Notes: a model not told the origin generated them from the sequence alone. A DNA stretch of 64,000 nt from Pseudophaeobacter leonis (GCF_002087335.1 NZ_MWVJ01000001.1:1-64000); one strand, 5' to 3'. Positions 45,586 to 57,218 are shown, numbered from the stretch's first letter. Program-made: numbers and translations.

Positions 45586-48500
45586 CCAAACTTGATGCTG
45601 TCAAATATGATGCGGACTGGGTGCGCGCTGAGGAAGCTAAGCGTAAGTGGATGGCCGAAAATGGTCTCTATACCGAGGACGAAGAGCATTCCTCCTGTGG
45701 TGTTGGCCTGGTGGTTGCGGTGAATGGCAAAAGCAGCCGCAGTGTTGTTGAGGCCGGAATCAATGCGCTTAAGGCGATCTGGCACCGGGGTGCCGTGGAC
45801 GCCGATGGCAAAACCGGCGATGGCGCGGGTATCCACGTGCAGATCCCGGCTCCGTTCTTTTATGACCAGATCCGCCGCACCGGCCATGAGCCGCGCGAAG
45901 ATCAGCTGATGGCTGTTGGGCAGGTCTTTCTGCCCCGCACCGATTTTGGTGCGCAGGAAACCTGCCGGACCATCGTTGAGAGCGAAGTGCTGCGCATGGG
46001 CTATTACATCTACGGCTGGCGCCATGTGCCGGTTGATGTGACCTGTCTGGGCGAAAAGGCCAACGCGACCCGTCCCGAGATCGAACAGATCCTGATCTCA
46101 AACTCCAAAGGCGTTGACGAGGAAACCTTTGAGCGCGAACTTTATGTGATCCGTCGCCGTGTTGAAAAAGCGGCAGCTGCTGCTGGCATTGGCGGGCTCT
46201 ATATTGCGTCATTGTCGTGCCGGTCGATCATCTACAAAGGCATGATGCTGGCCGAGCAGGTCGCGGTCTTCTACCCTGACCTGATGGACGAGCGGTTCGA
46301 GAGCGCCTTTGCGATCTATCACCAGCGCTATTCCACCAATACCTTCCCGCAGTGGTGGCTGGCACAGCCCTTCCGCATGTTGGCCCATAACGGTGAAATC
46401 AACACCCTGCGCGGCAACACGAACTGGATGAAAAGCCACGAAATCCGTATGGCTTCCAGCACCTTTGGCGACTATGCCGAAGACATCAAACCCATCATTG
46501 CTGGCGGATCTTCCGACTCGGCGGCGCTCGATTCGGTGTTTGAGGTTCTGGTGCGCGCGGGACGTTCTGCGCCGATGGCCAAAACCATGCTGGTGCCCGA
46601 AAGCTGGTCCAAGCAGGCGGTTGAGTTGCCGCAGGCCTGGCGCGATATGTATTCCTACTGCAACTCGGTGATGGAACCCTGGGATGGCCCCGCCGCCCTG
46701 GCGATGACCGATGGCCGCTGGGTCTGCGCCGGTCTCGACCGCAACGGGCTGCGCCCCATGCGCTATGTGGTGACCGGGGATGGCCTGGTGATTGCCCGGC
46801 TCTGAGGCGGGCATGGTGCCGATCAACGAGGCAACCGTGGTGGGAAAAAGGCGCGCTTGGCCCCCGCCAGATGCTGGCGGTCGGTATGAAAAAGGGCAAG
46901 CTGTTCCACGACACCCAGATCAAGAACAAACTGGCCGCAGCCCTGCCCTTTGGCGAATGGGTTGGCAAGATCAACGATGTGGAGCAGACGCTCTCAACCG
47001 TGACCGAGGCTGCGATGTTCTCGGGAGAAGAGCTGCGCCGCCGACAGGTGGCTGCGGGCTATACCATCGAAGAGCTGGAGCAAATTCTGTCGCCAATGGC
47101 AGAAGAGGGAAAAGAGACCCTGGCCTCGATGGGCGACGACACACCCTCGGCCGTTTTGTCCAAGATGTATCGCCCGCTCAGCCATTTCTTCCGGCAGAAC
47201 TTTAGCCAGGTGACCAACCCGCCAATCGATTCGCTGCGCGAATTCCGGGTGATGTCGCTGAAGACACGCTTTGGCAACCTGAAGAACGTGCTGGAAGAAA
47301 ACAGCAGCCAGACCGAAATCGTCGTGCTGGAAAGCCCCTTTGTCGGCAACGCGCAATGGGACAAGCTGGTCACCGAATTCAACGCGCCCCTGGCCGAGAT
47401 CGATTGTTCCTTTGATCCCGCCAAGGGCTCATTGAGCCAGGCGCTGGAGCGCATTCGCGCCGAGGCCGAAGACGCTGTGCGCTCTGGTGCCGGCCATCTG
47501 GTGCTGACCGATCAGTATTCGGATGCGACCCGCGTGGCGATGCCGATGATTCTGGCCACATCCGCTGTGCATTCGCATCTGACACGCAAAGGTCTGCGGA
47601 CCTTCAGCTCGCTCAATGTGCGCTCTGCCGAATGCATTGATCCGCATTACTTTGCCGTGCTCATCGGCTGTGGCGCCACCGTGGTGAACGCCTATCTGGC
47701 CGAAGATTCGCTGGCGGACCGCATTGACCGTGGCTTGCTGGACGGCAGCCTCACCGAAAACGTGGCGCGCTACCGCGAAGCCATCGACCAGGGTCTGCTC
47801 AAGATCATGGCCAAGATGGGGATCTCGGTTATCTCCTCCTATCGCGGCGGTCTGAACTTTGAGGCGGTGGGCCTGTCACGTGCCATGTGTGCAGAATTCT
47901 TCCCCGGCATGACCAGCCGGATTTCCGGTATTGGTGTCAGCGGCATTCAGGTCAAAGCCGAAGAAATTCACGCCAAAGGCTGGAACGCGGCCGACAACAT
48001 CCTGCCCATCGGCGGCTTTTACAAGGCGCGTACATCCGGCGAGACTCACGCCTGGGAAGCCACCTCAATGCATATGCTGCAGATGGCCTGCAACACGGCG
48101 TCGTTTGAGATGTGGAAGCGCTACTCTGCCAAGATGCAGAGCAACCCGCCGATCCACCTGCGCGATCTGCTCGACATCAAGCCCATGGGCAAATCGGTGC
48201 CTATCGAGGAAGTCGAATCGATCACTTCGATCCGCAAACGTTTTGTCACGCCGGGTATGAGCCTCGGGGCTCTGTCGCCAGAGGCTCATAAGACCCTGAA
48301 CGTGGCGATGAACCGGATTGGCGCCAAGTCGGATTCCGGTGAGGGCGGCGAAGATCCGGCGCATTTTGTGCCGGAACCCAATGGCGACAACCCAAGCGCC
48401 AAGATCAAACAGGTGGCCTCGGGGCGTTTTGGCGTCACCGCAGAATACCTGAACCAGTGCGAAGAGCTGGAGATCAAAGTGGCCCAGGGTGCCAAACCCG

Positions 48501-50131
48501 GCGAGGGCGGCCAGCTGCCCGGCATGAAGGTCACCGACCTGATTGCCCGTCTGCGGCATTCGACCAAGGGGGTGACGCTGATTTCACCACCGCCGCACCA
48601 CGATATTTACTCGATCGAGGATCTGGCGCAGCTGATCTATGATCTGAAACAGATCAACCCGCGCTGCAAAGTGACGGTAAAGTTGGTTGCGGCCTCGGGT
48701 GTTGGCACCATTGCCGCGGGCGTCGCCAAGGCCAAGGCGGATGTGATTCTGATCTCGGGTCACAACGGTGGCACCGGCGCGTCTCCGGCGACCTCGATCA
48801 AATATGCCGGTCTGCCCTGGGAGATGGGCCTCACCGAGGCGCATCAGGTTCTGGCGATGAACAACCTGCGCGAACGGGTCACCCTGCGCACCGATGGCGG
48901 GCTGCGCACCGGGCGTGATATTGTCATGGCGGCCATGCTGGGGGCCGAGGAATACGGCATCGGCACAGCCGCGCTGATCGCGATGGGCTGTATCATGGTG
49001 CGTCAGTGCCAGTCCAATACCTGCCCCGTTGGGGTCTGCACCCAGGACGAAGCTCTGCGTGGTAAATTCACCGGAAATGCCGACAAGGTGGTCAACCTCA
49101 TCACCTTCTATGCGCAGGAAGTGCGGGAAATCCTCGCCTCTATCGGCGCGCGCAGCATGGATGAGGTGATTGGTCGGGCGGATCTGCTGGCGCAGGTCTC
49201 GCGTGGCTCGGCGCATCTGGATGATCTCGATCTCAACCCGCTGCTGATCACCGTCGATGGTGCGGCAGAGATCGTCTACAACCGCGACAAAGAGCGCAAC
49301 GCAGTGCCCGATACGCTGGATTCTGAGATCGTACGCGATGCGGCGCGGTTCCTGCAGGATGGCGAAAAGATGCAGCTGTCCTATGCGGTGCAAAACACGC
49401 ATCGTTCGGTAGGTACCCGCACCTCGAGCCATATCGTGCGCAACTTTGGTATGCGCAATGCCTTCCAGCCGGATCACCTGACGGTGAAATTGCAGGGCTC
49501 TGCCGGGCAGTCGCTGGGTGCCTTTGCGGCTCCCGGACTGAAACTAGAGGTTTCTGGCGATGCCAATGACTATGTCGGCAAAGGTCTGTCAGGGGGCACC
49601 ATTGTTGTGCGTCCACCGATGGCCTCGCCGCTGAAGGCGAGCGAGAATACCATTGTCGGCAATACCGTGCTCTATGGCGCAACCGATGGCTATCTCTTTG
49701 CTGCGGGCCGCGCTGGTGAGCGCTTTGCGGTGCGGAACTCTGGCGCCTCGGTGGTGGTTGAGGGCTGCGGCGCCTGCGGCTGTGAGTATATGACCGGCGG
49801 TGTCGCGGTGATCCTGGGCTCGATTGGGGCGGACTTTGGCGCGGGGATGACAGGCGGGATGGCCTATCTCTATGACCCGGAGGGCAAGGCGCAGACCATG
49901 ATGAACATGGAAAGCCTGGTCACCTGCCCGGTCACGGTGGAGCACTGGAACACCCAGCTGAAGACCCTGATTGAGCGGCATCTGGAAGAAACCGGCAGTC
50001 GCAAGGCGGCTGAGATCCTGCAGAACTGGGATCTGGAACAGGGCAACTTTTTGCAGGTCTGTCCCATCGAGATGCTGCAAAATCTTAAGTACCCCCTGAG
50101 CCACGAAAAAACGGCTGTACCGGCAGAATAG
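45582..50131 (+). CDS. gltB: Glutamate synthase (NADPH) large subunit, two single-base insertions
   Basis: GltB transfers the glutamine amide to 2-oxoglutarate. After a 38-residue propeptide the N-terminal nucleophile is Cys39 in EEHSSCGVGLVV. The glutaminase domain includes YHQRYSTNTFPQW and NGEINTLRGN. The FMN-binding synthase domain contains the 3Fe-4S cysteines in CIMVRQCQSNTCPVGVC. A C-terminal beta-helix (GANDYVGKG-like repeats) follows. Extra bases at 46795-46797 (after GLVIA) and at about 46848-46850 (before EKGALGP) break the frame. Removing both gives 1515 residues, the usual size. Given its size and importance, these are probably errors. A terminator follows. Confidence 0.94.
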
Positions 50132-50159
50132 GCCGCAGCGCGTACTGTTTAAGAATTGT

Positions 50160-50190
50160 CCCGCAAGCTGATCGCTTGCGGGGCTTTTTT
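50160..50190 (+). terminator. Rho-independent terminator after gltB
   Basis: CCCGCAAGC (50160-50168) pairs with GCTTGCGGG (50174-50182) around TGATC. GC and six T residues follow (50185-50190). Confidence 0.92.
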
Positions 50191-50312
50191 CTTTCCGGGC
50201 TGGCGTTTTGCTTCTGGCCCGTGCCGCGCGCCTGTGCCGTGCACCTATGCTGGAGGCCAAGTGGGCCCGTTTCCGTGTTTGTTCTGGGCGGGGTGCTGGC
50301 CTATAGAAGGGC

Positions 50313-51053
50313 ATGGCAAAGGCAGTAAAGAAAACAAAAAAGAAACAGGCAGGCCACTCCTGGCTCAGAGAGAAGCTGATGCAGCCGCTGCGCTGGCTGC
50401 GGCGCTGGCTGTTGCGTGGTCTGTTGGGGGGCGTGGGTTTTGCGACCTTTTTGGTGCTATTGTTTTCCGTGGTGAACCCGCCCACGACCCATACTATCTG
50501 GAGCGAAAAGCGCAGGCTGGGCGAGATCGATCAGGAATGGGTGCCATTGGCGGATATCGCGCCGGTGCTGGCGCGCTCGGTGGTGGCAGCAGAGGATGCG
50601 CGGTTTTGCCAGCACTGGGGCATTGACGTGCAGGCCATCCGGGCAGCCATTGCCGAAGGCGGCCAGCGCGGGGGCTCTACCCTGTCGCAGCAGGTGGTCA
50701 AAAATGTCTTTCTCTGGCAGGGGCGCAGCTGGGGGCGAAAAGCCCTGGAAACCCTGCTGACACCCCTGGTCGAGGCGATCTGGAGCAAGAAACGCATTCT
50801 GGAGGTCTATCTTAATGTGGCCGAGATGGATGAGGGTATCTTTGGGGCTGAAGCAGCCGCACGACATTATTTTGGTGTTGGCCCGGATGCGCTGAGCGCC
50901 CGTCAGGCGGCCCTGATTGCTGCGGTCCTGCCGAACCCGAAACAACGCTCGGCTTCCCGCCCGAGCAAAGCTGTCAGCCGCCGGGCCGCCAGGATTCAGG
51001 ATGGAGCGGCTACCATTCGCGCAGATGGGCGGTCGGACTGTTTCGAGGATTGA
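50313..51053 (+). CDS. mtgA: Monofunctional biosynthetic peptidoglycan transglycosylase
   Basis: MtgA (246 residues) polymerises lipid II into glycan strands without a transpeptidase domain. A basic cytoplasmic start and one membrane anchor (LLGGVGFATFLVLLFSVV, about 35-55) precede the GT51 domain. Its motifs are visible: VVAAEDARFCQHWGID with the catalytic Glu, RGGSTLSQQVVKNVFLW, KKRILEVYLNVAEM and GIFGAEAAARHYF. GAAGG precedes the ATG. The last 30 residues are basic and divergent. It lies 181 bp after gltB beyond a terminator. Confidence 0.94.
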   Translation: MAKAVKKTKKKQAGHSWLREKLMQPLRWLRRWLLRGLLGGVGFATFLVLLFSVVNPPTTHTIWSEKRRLGEIDQEWVPLADIAPVLARSVVAAEDARFCQHWGIDVQAIRAAIAEGGQRGGSTLSQQVVKNVFLWQGRSWGRKALETLLTPLVEAIWSKKRILEVYLNVAEMDEGIFGAEAAARHYFGVGPDALSARQAALIAAVLPNPKQRSASRPSKAVSRRAARIQDGAATIRADGRSDCFED

Positions 51054-51122
51054 AGTTTTGCCGCGTACAGGGCATTGCTGGGTTTGATCCCCGGCGCTCG
51101 ATTTGGAGTTACAATAAGGCCT

Positions 51123-51788
51123 ATGGCACGTCTTTATCATGTCCCCCTTTCCCCCTTTTGCCGGAAGGTCCGTCTGTCTCTGGCGGAAAAGAAAATCGAA
51201 GTCGAGTTGATAGAGGAACGCTACTGGGAGGCGGATCCGGATTTTCTCCGCCGCAACCCAGCGGCCAAGGTTCCGGTGATTCGGCTGGATGGCAAGATGA
51301 TGGCTGAGAGCGCTGCCATCTGCGAATATCTGGAAGAAACCCGCCCTACGCCTTCGTTGATGCCAAATGACCCGGATGGCCGCTATGAAGTGCGCCGCAT
51401 TGTCAGCTGGTTCGACGACAAATTCCACGCCGAGGTGACGTCAAAGCTGCTGTATGAACGGGTCAACAAAAAGGTCACGGGCGAGGGCTATCCCGATAGC
51501 AAGAACGTCAAGGCCGGCGCCCGCGCGATCAAGTACCATCTTGATTACATGACCTGGCTGCTGGATCATCGTCGCTGGCTTGCGGGCGATCAGATGAGCC
51601 TGGCTGATTTTGCCGCCGCTGCACATCTGTCCTCGCTGGACTATATTTCGGACGTGGACTGGAACCGCTCGGCTGTGGTCAAGGATTGGTATGCCAAGAT
51701 CAAATCGCGGCCGGCCTTTCGCTCTATTCTGGCAGACCAGATTTCGGGATTCCGCCCGCCCGCGCATTACGCCGACCTCGATTTCTGA
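51123..51788 (+). CDS. Glutathione S-transferase family protein
   Basis: This 221-residue protein has a thioredoxin-like N-terminal domain with YHVPLSPFCRKVRLSLAEKK, in which the catalytic Ser/Cys region S-P-F-C is visible. The cis-proline AKVPVI and the ESAAICEYLEE glutathione site follow. The all-helical C-terminal domain has the N-capping box LADFAAAAHLSSLDYI. The class cannot be fixed. The preferred start (51123) is the ATG that gives the family N-terminus. queG lies 31 bp downstream and may be cotranscribed. Confidence 0.88.
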   Translation: MARLYHVPLSPFCRKVRLSLAEKKIEVELIEERYWEADPDFLRRNPAAKVPVIRLDGKMMAESAAICEYLEETRPTPSLMPNDPDGRYEVRRIVSWFDDKFHAEVTSKLLYERVNKKVTGEGYPDSKNVKAGARAIKYHLDYMTWLLDHRRWLAGDQMSLADFAAAAHLSSLDYISDVDWNRSAVVKDWYAKIKSRPAFRSILADQISGFRPPAHYADLDF

Positions 51789-51819
51789 TCCCTGATCTGT
51801 AGCGTAGAGAGGCTCTGAG

Positions 51820-52866
51820 ATGACAGCTGACCTCAAAGACAGGCTGGTGGCACAGGCCCTGGCGGAGGGTTTTGTCTCATGCAAAATCTGCCGACCTGGT
51901 GATGTGCCCGAGGTCCCCGACCGGCTGCAGCAGTTCCTCGACAAGGGCTATCACGGTCCGATGGGCTGGATGGCAGAGCGCAGCCATTGGCGCGGTGATC
52001 CCAGCGTTTTGTGGCCCGAGGCGCGCTCGGTCATCATGCTGGCAGAGAGCTATACCCCCGAGGAAGACCCGATGGCGGTTGTCGGCTGCCCGGAGCGCGG
52101 TGCTGTGTCGGTTTATGCCCGCAACAAAGACTATCATGATCTGGTCAAGAAGCGTTTGAAACGGCTGGCGCGCTGGCTGATCGACGAGGCCAAAAAGCAG
52201 GATGAGACGGCGCAAGTAAAGGTCTTTGTCGACACGGCGCCAGTGCCGGAAAAACCCCTGGGCCAGGCGGCTGGGCTGGGCTGGCAGGGCAAACACACCA
52301 ATCTGGTGAGCCGGGACTGGGGCAATTGGGCCTTTTTAGGCTCTGTTTTCACCACGCTGGAGCTGCCGGTTGATGAGGCTGAGCCAGATCGCTGTGGCTC
52401 TTGCAACTCTTGCCTGACGGCCTGCCCGACCGAGGCCTTTACCGCGCACTACCAGATGGATGCGCGGCGCTGCATTTCCTATCTGACGATTGAGCACAAA
52501 GGCCCGGTTGAGGAAGAGCTGCGCAGCAAGCTGGGCAACCGGATTTACGGCTGTGACGACTGCCTGTCAGCCTGCCCCTGGAACAAATTCGCGGTGGCTG
52601 CAAGTGATCTGCGCTACGCTGCACGGGCCGAACTGCAGGCGCCAAAACTGGCCGAGCTGGCGGTACTGGATGATGCCGGATTTCGCGCTTTCTTTGCTGG
52701 CTCACCTATTAAACGGATCGGGCGGGATCGGTTTGTACGTAATGTGCTTTATGCCATTGGCAACTCAAAGCTGGCTGAATTGCGCAGCGTGGCCGCAGGA
52801 CTGGCCAATGATCCTGACCCAACGGTTGCCGATGCGGCAGAGTGGGCGGTTCAGCGGCTTTCGTGA
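51820..52866 (+). CDS. queG: Epoxyqueuosine reductase
   Basis: QueG (348 residues) performs the last step of tRNA queuosine synthesis using cobalamin and two 4Fe-4S clusters. The ferredoxin-type motifs [16 protein letters not shown] and [13 protein letters not shown] are visible, with the second Cys cluster region completing each set. The N-terminal corrin-binding domain shows [13 protein letters not shown] and [20 protein letters not shown]. The C-terminal segment ([14 protein letters not shown]) is a HEAT-like repeat. It lies between the GST gene and the hydantoinase gene on the same strand. Confidence 0.95.
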   Translation: MTADLKDRLVAQALAEGFVSCKICRPGDVPEVPDRLQQFLDKGYHGPMGWMAERSHWRGDPSVLWPEARSVIMLAESYTPEEDPMAVVGCPERGAVSVYARNKDYHDLVKKRLKRLARWLIDEAKKQDETAQVKVFVDTAPVPEKPLGQAAGLGWQGKHTNLVSRDWGNWAFLGSVFTTLELPVDEAEPDRCGSCNSCLTACPTEAFTAHYQMDARRCISYLTIEHKGPVEEELRSKLGNRIYGCDDCLSACPWNKFAVAASDLRYAARAELQAPKLAELAVLDDAGFRAFFAGSPIKRIGRDRFVRNVLYAIGNSKLAELRSVAAGLANDPDPTVADAAEWAVQRLS

Positions 52867-52951
52867 CGCAAACGGGATGGACGCGTCTGAAATAGACGCT
52901 AGACCAGTGTTGCGCAGAAACCGGAGCGGCGAACAGACTGGAGATCACAAC

Positions 52952-54958
52952 ATGGCGCTTTTGCTGGGTGTTGATACGGGCGGAACCTATACGGATGCGG
53001 TGTTGATCCGCGACGAGGCTGAGGTGATCGCCACGGCGAAATCTCTGACAACCCGTGCCGATCTGGCGATTGGCGTTGGTGGCGCCATTCGCGCCGTTCT
53101 GGCGCAATCGGGCTGTGCCGCCTCCGAGGTCTCGATGGCGGCCCTGTCAACCACCTTGGCCACCAATGCGCTGGTCGAGGGGCAGGGAGGCCGTGTTGCC
53201 CTGATCTATATCGGATTTGGCGAAAGCGATCTCGAACGCCACGGGCTGAAGGACGCGCTGAAGGGCGACCCGGCGCTGGTGCTGGCAGGCGGTCATAACC
53301 ACGCGGGTTTTGAGGCGCAGCCGCTGGATGTCGACGCGCTGAGGGCCTTTTTAGAGACACATATGGTGGGTGTTTCCGGTTTTGCTGTGGCTTCGGTCTT
53401 TGCCACCCGCAACCCGGCCCATGAGGTCGAGGCCGCCCGAATCATTACAGAGATGACCCAGGCGCCGGTGACCTGCTCGCATCAGTTGTCGGCAAAACTG
53501 AACGGCCCCAAACGTGCGGTGACGGCGGTGCTGAATGCGCGGCTGATTGGCATGATTGACCGGCTGATTGGGCGGGCACAGGACACACTGGTGGATCTTG
53601 GCGTGACGGCCCCGATGATGGTGGTGCGCGGCGATGGCGCCCTGATGTCGGCCGAGCAGGCGCGCGCCCGGCCGATTGAAACCATCCTCAGTGGTCCGGC
53701 CGCCTCGATTGTGGGGGCGCGCTGGATGACCGGCGTGGAAAATGCGCTGGTCAGCGATATTGGCGGCACCACCACCGATGTGGCGCTGATCCGCGATGGC
53801 AAGCCGGCCATTGATCCCGCGGGCGCGCAGGTTGGCCCATTCCGCACCATGGTCGAGGCGGTGGCCATGCGCACCACTGGTCTGGGCGGTGACAGCCAGG
53901 TGCATCTGCAATCCAGTGGTCTGCAGGGCGGCGTGACGCTGGGGCCGCGCCGGGTGGTGCCTGTCTCGCTGATGGCATCCGAGGCACCAGAGGTGGTGCA
54001 TGCGGCGCTGGACAAACAGCTCAACGCGCCGGTGGTGGGAGAATACGACGGCAGATTCGTCCGGGCCGTCATCGGTCTGCCGACCGCTGGTCTTGGCGAG
54101 CGCGAGTTTGCGCTATTGGGTCGGATTGGCACCGAGGTGCAGCCGCTGGGCGCGATTTTGCGCACACGGATGGAGCAGGGCGCGCTGAGCCGTCTGGTGG
54201 ATCGTGGTCTGGTGCAGGTTGCGGGCATAACGCCTTCGGACGCCAGCCATGTGCTGGGCCGGGTTGCGGTCTGGGATGGGGCAGCGGCTGAAAAGGCGCT
54301 GACGCTGTTTGCCCGCCGCCGGATTGGCAGCGGCGACTGCCTGGCACCGGACGCACAGTCACTGGCGCAGAGGATTGTGGACCAGCTGACCCAGCAGACG
54401 GTTTTAACCTTGTTAGAGAGTGCTTTTGTCGAGGAAGACAGCGATTTTGGCTTGGCTACTGCCGAGCTGGCTCGTCATGTTTTGACACAAAAAGGTCTGG
54501 CCTCGCATCGGGGCATTCTGGCCTTTGAGACCTCGATGAACATCGACGTCGTCGGGCTGGGCGCCTCTGCACCCAGCTATTACCCAGCGGTGGGAGAGCG
54601 GCTGAAATGCCGCATGCGTTTGCCGGAACACGCAGGTGTTGCCAATGCCATCGGTGCCGTTGTTGGCCGTGTCACCATGCGGCGCAGCGGCAGCGTCACC
54701 TCCCCAAGCGAGGGAAAATTTCGCGTGCATCTGGACAGTGGGCCGCAGGATTTTGCTTCCTCGCTTGAGGCGTTACAAAGGCTGGAACAGGTTCTGGAAC
54801 AGCAGGCGCGCACCGATGCCGAAGCAGCCGGGGCCGAAGACATCCACATCCATGTGACGCGGGATATTCGCACTGCCGAGGTTGAGGCGCGTGAGGTTTT
54901 TGTTGAGGCCATGCTGACGGTTGAGGCCAGCGGTCGCCCGCGTGTCGCCAGGGACTGA
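52952..54958 (+). CDS. Hydantoinase/oxoprolinase family protein (HyuA-like)
   Basis: This 668-residue protein belongs to the HyuA/OPLAH-A family of ATP-dependent amide-ring hydrolases. The N-terminal hydantoinase A domain begins LLGVDTGGTYTDAVLI, an actin-like ATP-binding phosphate loop. A second phosphate-binding element VSDIGGTTTDVALI and SGPAASIVGARW are in the middle. No HyuB partner lies next to it. Substrate (5-oxoproline, hydantoin or N-methylhydantoin) is not evident. The ATG at 52952 with GGAG at 52940 is preferred. A convergent terminator separates it from msrA. Confidence 0.87.
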   Translation: MALLLGVDTGGTYTDAVLIRDEAEVIATAKSLTTRADLAIGVGGAIRAVLAQSGCAASEVSMAALSTTLATNALVEGQGGRVALIYIGFGESDLERHGLKDALKGDPALVLAGGHNHAGFEAQPLDVDALRAFLETHMVGVSGFAVASVFATRNPAHEVEAARIITEMTQAPVTCSHQLSAKLNGPKRAVTAVLNARLIGMIDRLIGRAQDTLVDLGVTAPMMVVRGDGALMSAEQARARPIETILSGPAASIVGARWMTGVENALVSDIGGTTTDVALIRDGKPAIDPAGAQVGPFRTMVEAVAMRTTGLGGDSQVHLQSSGLQGGVTLGPRRVVPVSLMASEAPEVVHAALDKQLNAPVVGEYDGRFVRAVIGLPTAGLGEREFALLGRIGTEVQPLGAILRTRMEQGALSRLVDRGLVQVAGITPSDASHVLGRVAVWDGAAAEKALTLFARRRIGSGDCLAPDAQSLAQRIVDQLTQQTVLTLLESAFVEEDSDFGLATAELARHVLTQKGLASHRGILAFETSMNIDVVGLGASAPSYYPAVGERLKCRMRLPEHAGVANAIGAVVGRVTMRRSGSVTSPSEGKFRVHLDSGPQDFASSLEALQRLEQVLEQQARTDAEAAGAEDIHIHVTRDIRTAEVEAREVFVEAMLTVEASGRPRVARD

Positions 54959-54975
54959 TCCCGTAACTAGGGACA

Positions 54976-55006
54976 AAAGGCCCGCGTCTGCGTGAGGCGG
55001 GCCTTT
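54976..55006. terminator. Bidirectional terminator between the hydantoinase gene and msrA
   Basis: AAAGGCCCGC (54976-54985) pairs perfectly with GCGGGCCTTT (54997-55006). Short A and T tracts on both flanks serve the two converging transcripts. Confidence 0.85.
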
Positions 55007-55042
55007 CTGAAATGCGATGATGAAATCTGGCTCTAACCCAGG

Positions 55043-55552
55043 TTATTCTGCCGCTTCACTGCGTTTGGGCAGCACCCAGTCAGGCCGTGCAAAATGGCAG
55101 GTGTGGCCGTTTGGCTGCCGTTCAAGGTAGTCCTGGTGCTCGGGCTCGGCCTCCCAGAAGTCGCTGACCGGCTCGACCTCGGTCACCACCTTGCCGGGCC
55201 ACAGGCCACAGGCCTCGACATCGGCGATGGTCTCCAGCGCCATAGCTTTCTGCGCTTCGTCCACATAGTAGATGGCGGAGCGATAGCTCATCCCCAGATC
55301 ATTGCCCTGCCGGTTTTCGGTGGTGGGGTCGTGGATCTGAAAGAAGAACTCCAGCAAATCGCGATAGGATGTCTGGCTGGGATCAAACATGATCTCGATC
55401 CCTTCGGCATGGCTGCCGTGGTTCTTGTAGGTGGCATGGGCCACATCGCCGCCGGTATAGCCGACACGGGTTGAGAGCACGCCTTTGCGCTTGCGGATCA
55501 GATCCTGCATGCCCCAAAAGCAGCCCCCGGCGAGAACAGCGCGTTCGCTCAT
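55043..55552 (-). CDS. msrA: Peptide-methionine (S)-S-oxide reductase MsrA
   Basis: This 169-residue enzyme repairs the S form of methionine sulfoxide. The catalytic [10 protein letters not shown] with the nucleophilic Cys lies at the N-terminus. [40 protein letters not shown] and [16 protein letters not shown] are the family blocks. [18 protein letters not shown] completes the fold. Its ATG overlaps the end of the repaired msrB frame by four bases. The two form a methionine-repair operon. Confidence 0.95.
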   Translation of the reverse strand: MSERAVLAGGCFWGMQDLIRKRKGVLSTRVGYTGGDVAHATYKNHGSHAEGIEIMFDPSQTSYRDLLEFFFQIHDPTTENRQGNDLGMSYRSAIYYVDEAQKAMALETIADVEACGLWPGKVVTEVEPVSDFWEAEPEHQDYLERQPNGHTCHFARPDWVLPKRSEAAE

Positions 55553-55999
55553 GAGTGTTCCTCCACTTGGTTGATGTAGTCTGCGTAGCCTTCGGCCTCC
55601 ATCTCAGCCGGCGGCACAAAAGCGCAGAGAGGCGGAGTTGATGCAGTAGCGCAGCCCGCCGTGCTCGACGGGGCCGTCGGGAAAGACATGGCCCAGATGG
55701 CCGTCGCCATGGGTTGAGCGCACTTCGGTGCGAATCATACCCAGGGCCCGGTCTTCCAGCTCGCTGACATAGGCGGGCTCGATCGGTTTGGTAAAACTGG
55801 GCCAGCCGCAGCCCGAATCGTATTTGTCAGCCGAGGCAAACAGCGGCTCGCCCGAGACGATATCCACATAGATGCCGACTTCTTTGTTCGACAGCAATTT
55901 TCCAGTGCCGGGGCGTTCGGTGCCGGAGTTCTGCGTGACGTAGAATTCTTCTGCCGACAGGGCAGCAATGGCCGCGGCGTCTTTGGTATATTTGATCAT
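55549..55999 (-). CDS. msrB: Peptide-methionine (R)-S-oxide reductase MsrB, frameshifted near the C-terminus
   Basis: MsrB reduces the R form of methionine sulfoxide. Recognisable blocks are [57 protein letters not shown] and [13 protein letters not shown] with the catalytic Cys. An extra base in the A-run at 55618-55621 (a T-run on the coding strand) diverts the last residues to a stop at 55604. The corrected frame continues [20 protein letters not shown] and ends at 55549, overlapping msrA. The repaired length is 149. One zinc-site pair is absent: no CxxC is seen. Confidence 0.9.
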
Positions 56000-56140
56000 G
56001 CTATTCTCCCTCTTGCGCGACCTTTATCTGCGGATCGCTCTGTTCGCTATGGTGCCAAAGATGGGGGGTCGCCGCCAAAATGCAAATGGCATTTCACGCG
56101 GCTCGCGCATCTGTGTGGCAACTGCCCCTTTGCTGCAGCC

Positions 56141-57055
56141 TTATGTCGGAGTCGATGGGGTTTGCGGGCTAGGCGCGGGTGGCTGTTTTTGGATGGACTG
56201 GCGCGACGGCTGCACCGCCAGAATCCCCAGGGTGACAATCGCGACGCCCAAAAGATCAAGCAGCCCCAGCTTTTCGCCCAGCATAAAGCTGGCGATGGCG
56301 ACGCCAAAGACCGGGTTGAGAAAGTGGAACGTCGCGGCCCGAATGGCGCCGATCCGGTTCAGCAGCTTAACCCAGATGAAGGTGGCCATCAGCCCCGGAA
56401 CAAGAGTGGTATAGGCAAAGGCCAGCCCCAACCGCAGGGTCGGATTGACAAAAATATCTTCGCTCAGGGGGGCGGCGACAAACAGAATGGCAGAGCCGAT
56501 CAGCATCTGCAGCCCAACCACCATCATAAAGTTTCCGCCCGATGTGGCGCCCCGCAGCGCCAGGGTTGCCACGGTCAGGGCCAGCACGCCAATGACGCAC
56601 AACAGGATGCCAAAGCCATCCACTCCGGCGTTGATTCGTGTCCCCATAATGAGGGCGACGCCCGCGACACCTGCCATCAGACCAATCAGGCCAAGCGGTT
56701 TTATCCGGTCGCCAAAGATGACCCAGGAGGCCAGCGCCACGCACAGCGGCATGGTCGAGGCGAGAATAGCGGCCAGCGAGGCTTCGATCCATTGCATGGC
56801 AGCCAAGTTGAGACCGAGATAGAGCGCGTTCTGGCAAATGCCAAAGATCACCGTGGCGCGCCATTGGCCGCGGGTCAGTCGCCAAGTCTGCCCCAGGGCC
56901 AGGGCTATGGCGACCCCGAGCAGCCCCGAAATCAAAAACCGCACCGCCAGAGAAAACAGCGGCGAGGCATCCACCACGATGATCCGGGCCGAGGTAAAGG
57001 CGGAGGACCACATCAAGGCAAAGGTGAGCCCCATAGCAATTGCGCGAAAATCCAT
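56141..57055 (-). CDS. DMT-superfamily transporter (EamA domain)
   Basis: This 304-residue inner-membrane protein has about ten hydrophobic segments in two EamA repeats, for example AIAMGLTFALMWSSAFTSAR at the start and AYTTLVPGLMATFIWVKLLN in the second repeat. EamA proteins export metabolites or amino acids, and the substrate here is unknown. The tail is Gln/Pro/Thr-rich and probably cytoplasmic. It lies downstream of hup beyond a terminator and 141 bp before msrB. Confidence 0.9.
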   Translation of the reverse strand: MDFRAIAMGLTFALMWSSAFTSARIIVVDASPLFSLAVRFLISGLLGVAIALALGQTWRLTRGQWRATVIFGICQNALYLGLNLAAMQWIEASLAAILASTMPLCVALASWVIFGDRIKPLGLIGLMAGVAGVALIMGTRINAGVDGFGILLCVIGVLALTVATLALRGATSGGNFMMVVGLQMLIGSAILFVAAPLSEDIFVNPTLRLGLAFAYTTLVPGLMATFIWVKLLNRIGAIRAATFHFLNPVFGVAIASFMLGEKLGLLDLLGVAIVTLGILAVQPSRQSIQKQPPAPSPQTPSTPT

Positions 57056-57218
57056 GGCTGGGGCCTTCCAGGGGAATTGTTCTTTGGTAGATGTTTAGCA
57101 AGGCAAGGAACGGGTGGAAATGCGTATTCGCGCGATTTCACGTGATTGCGGCGGCGTCAGCGCTAGGACAAAGGCGCGACCAAGCCCAGGTTCAAAATTC
57201 TGCCCATACTTCTGGCAC

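Noticed and set aside
15400..46850. Programmed ribosomal frameshifting as the cause of the broken frames
   Set aside because: The sites share no slippery heptamer and no consistent direction or downstream structure, and they affect unrelated genes.
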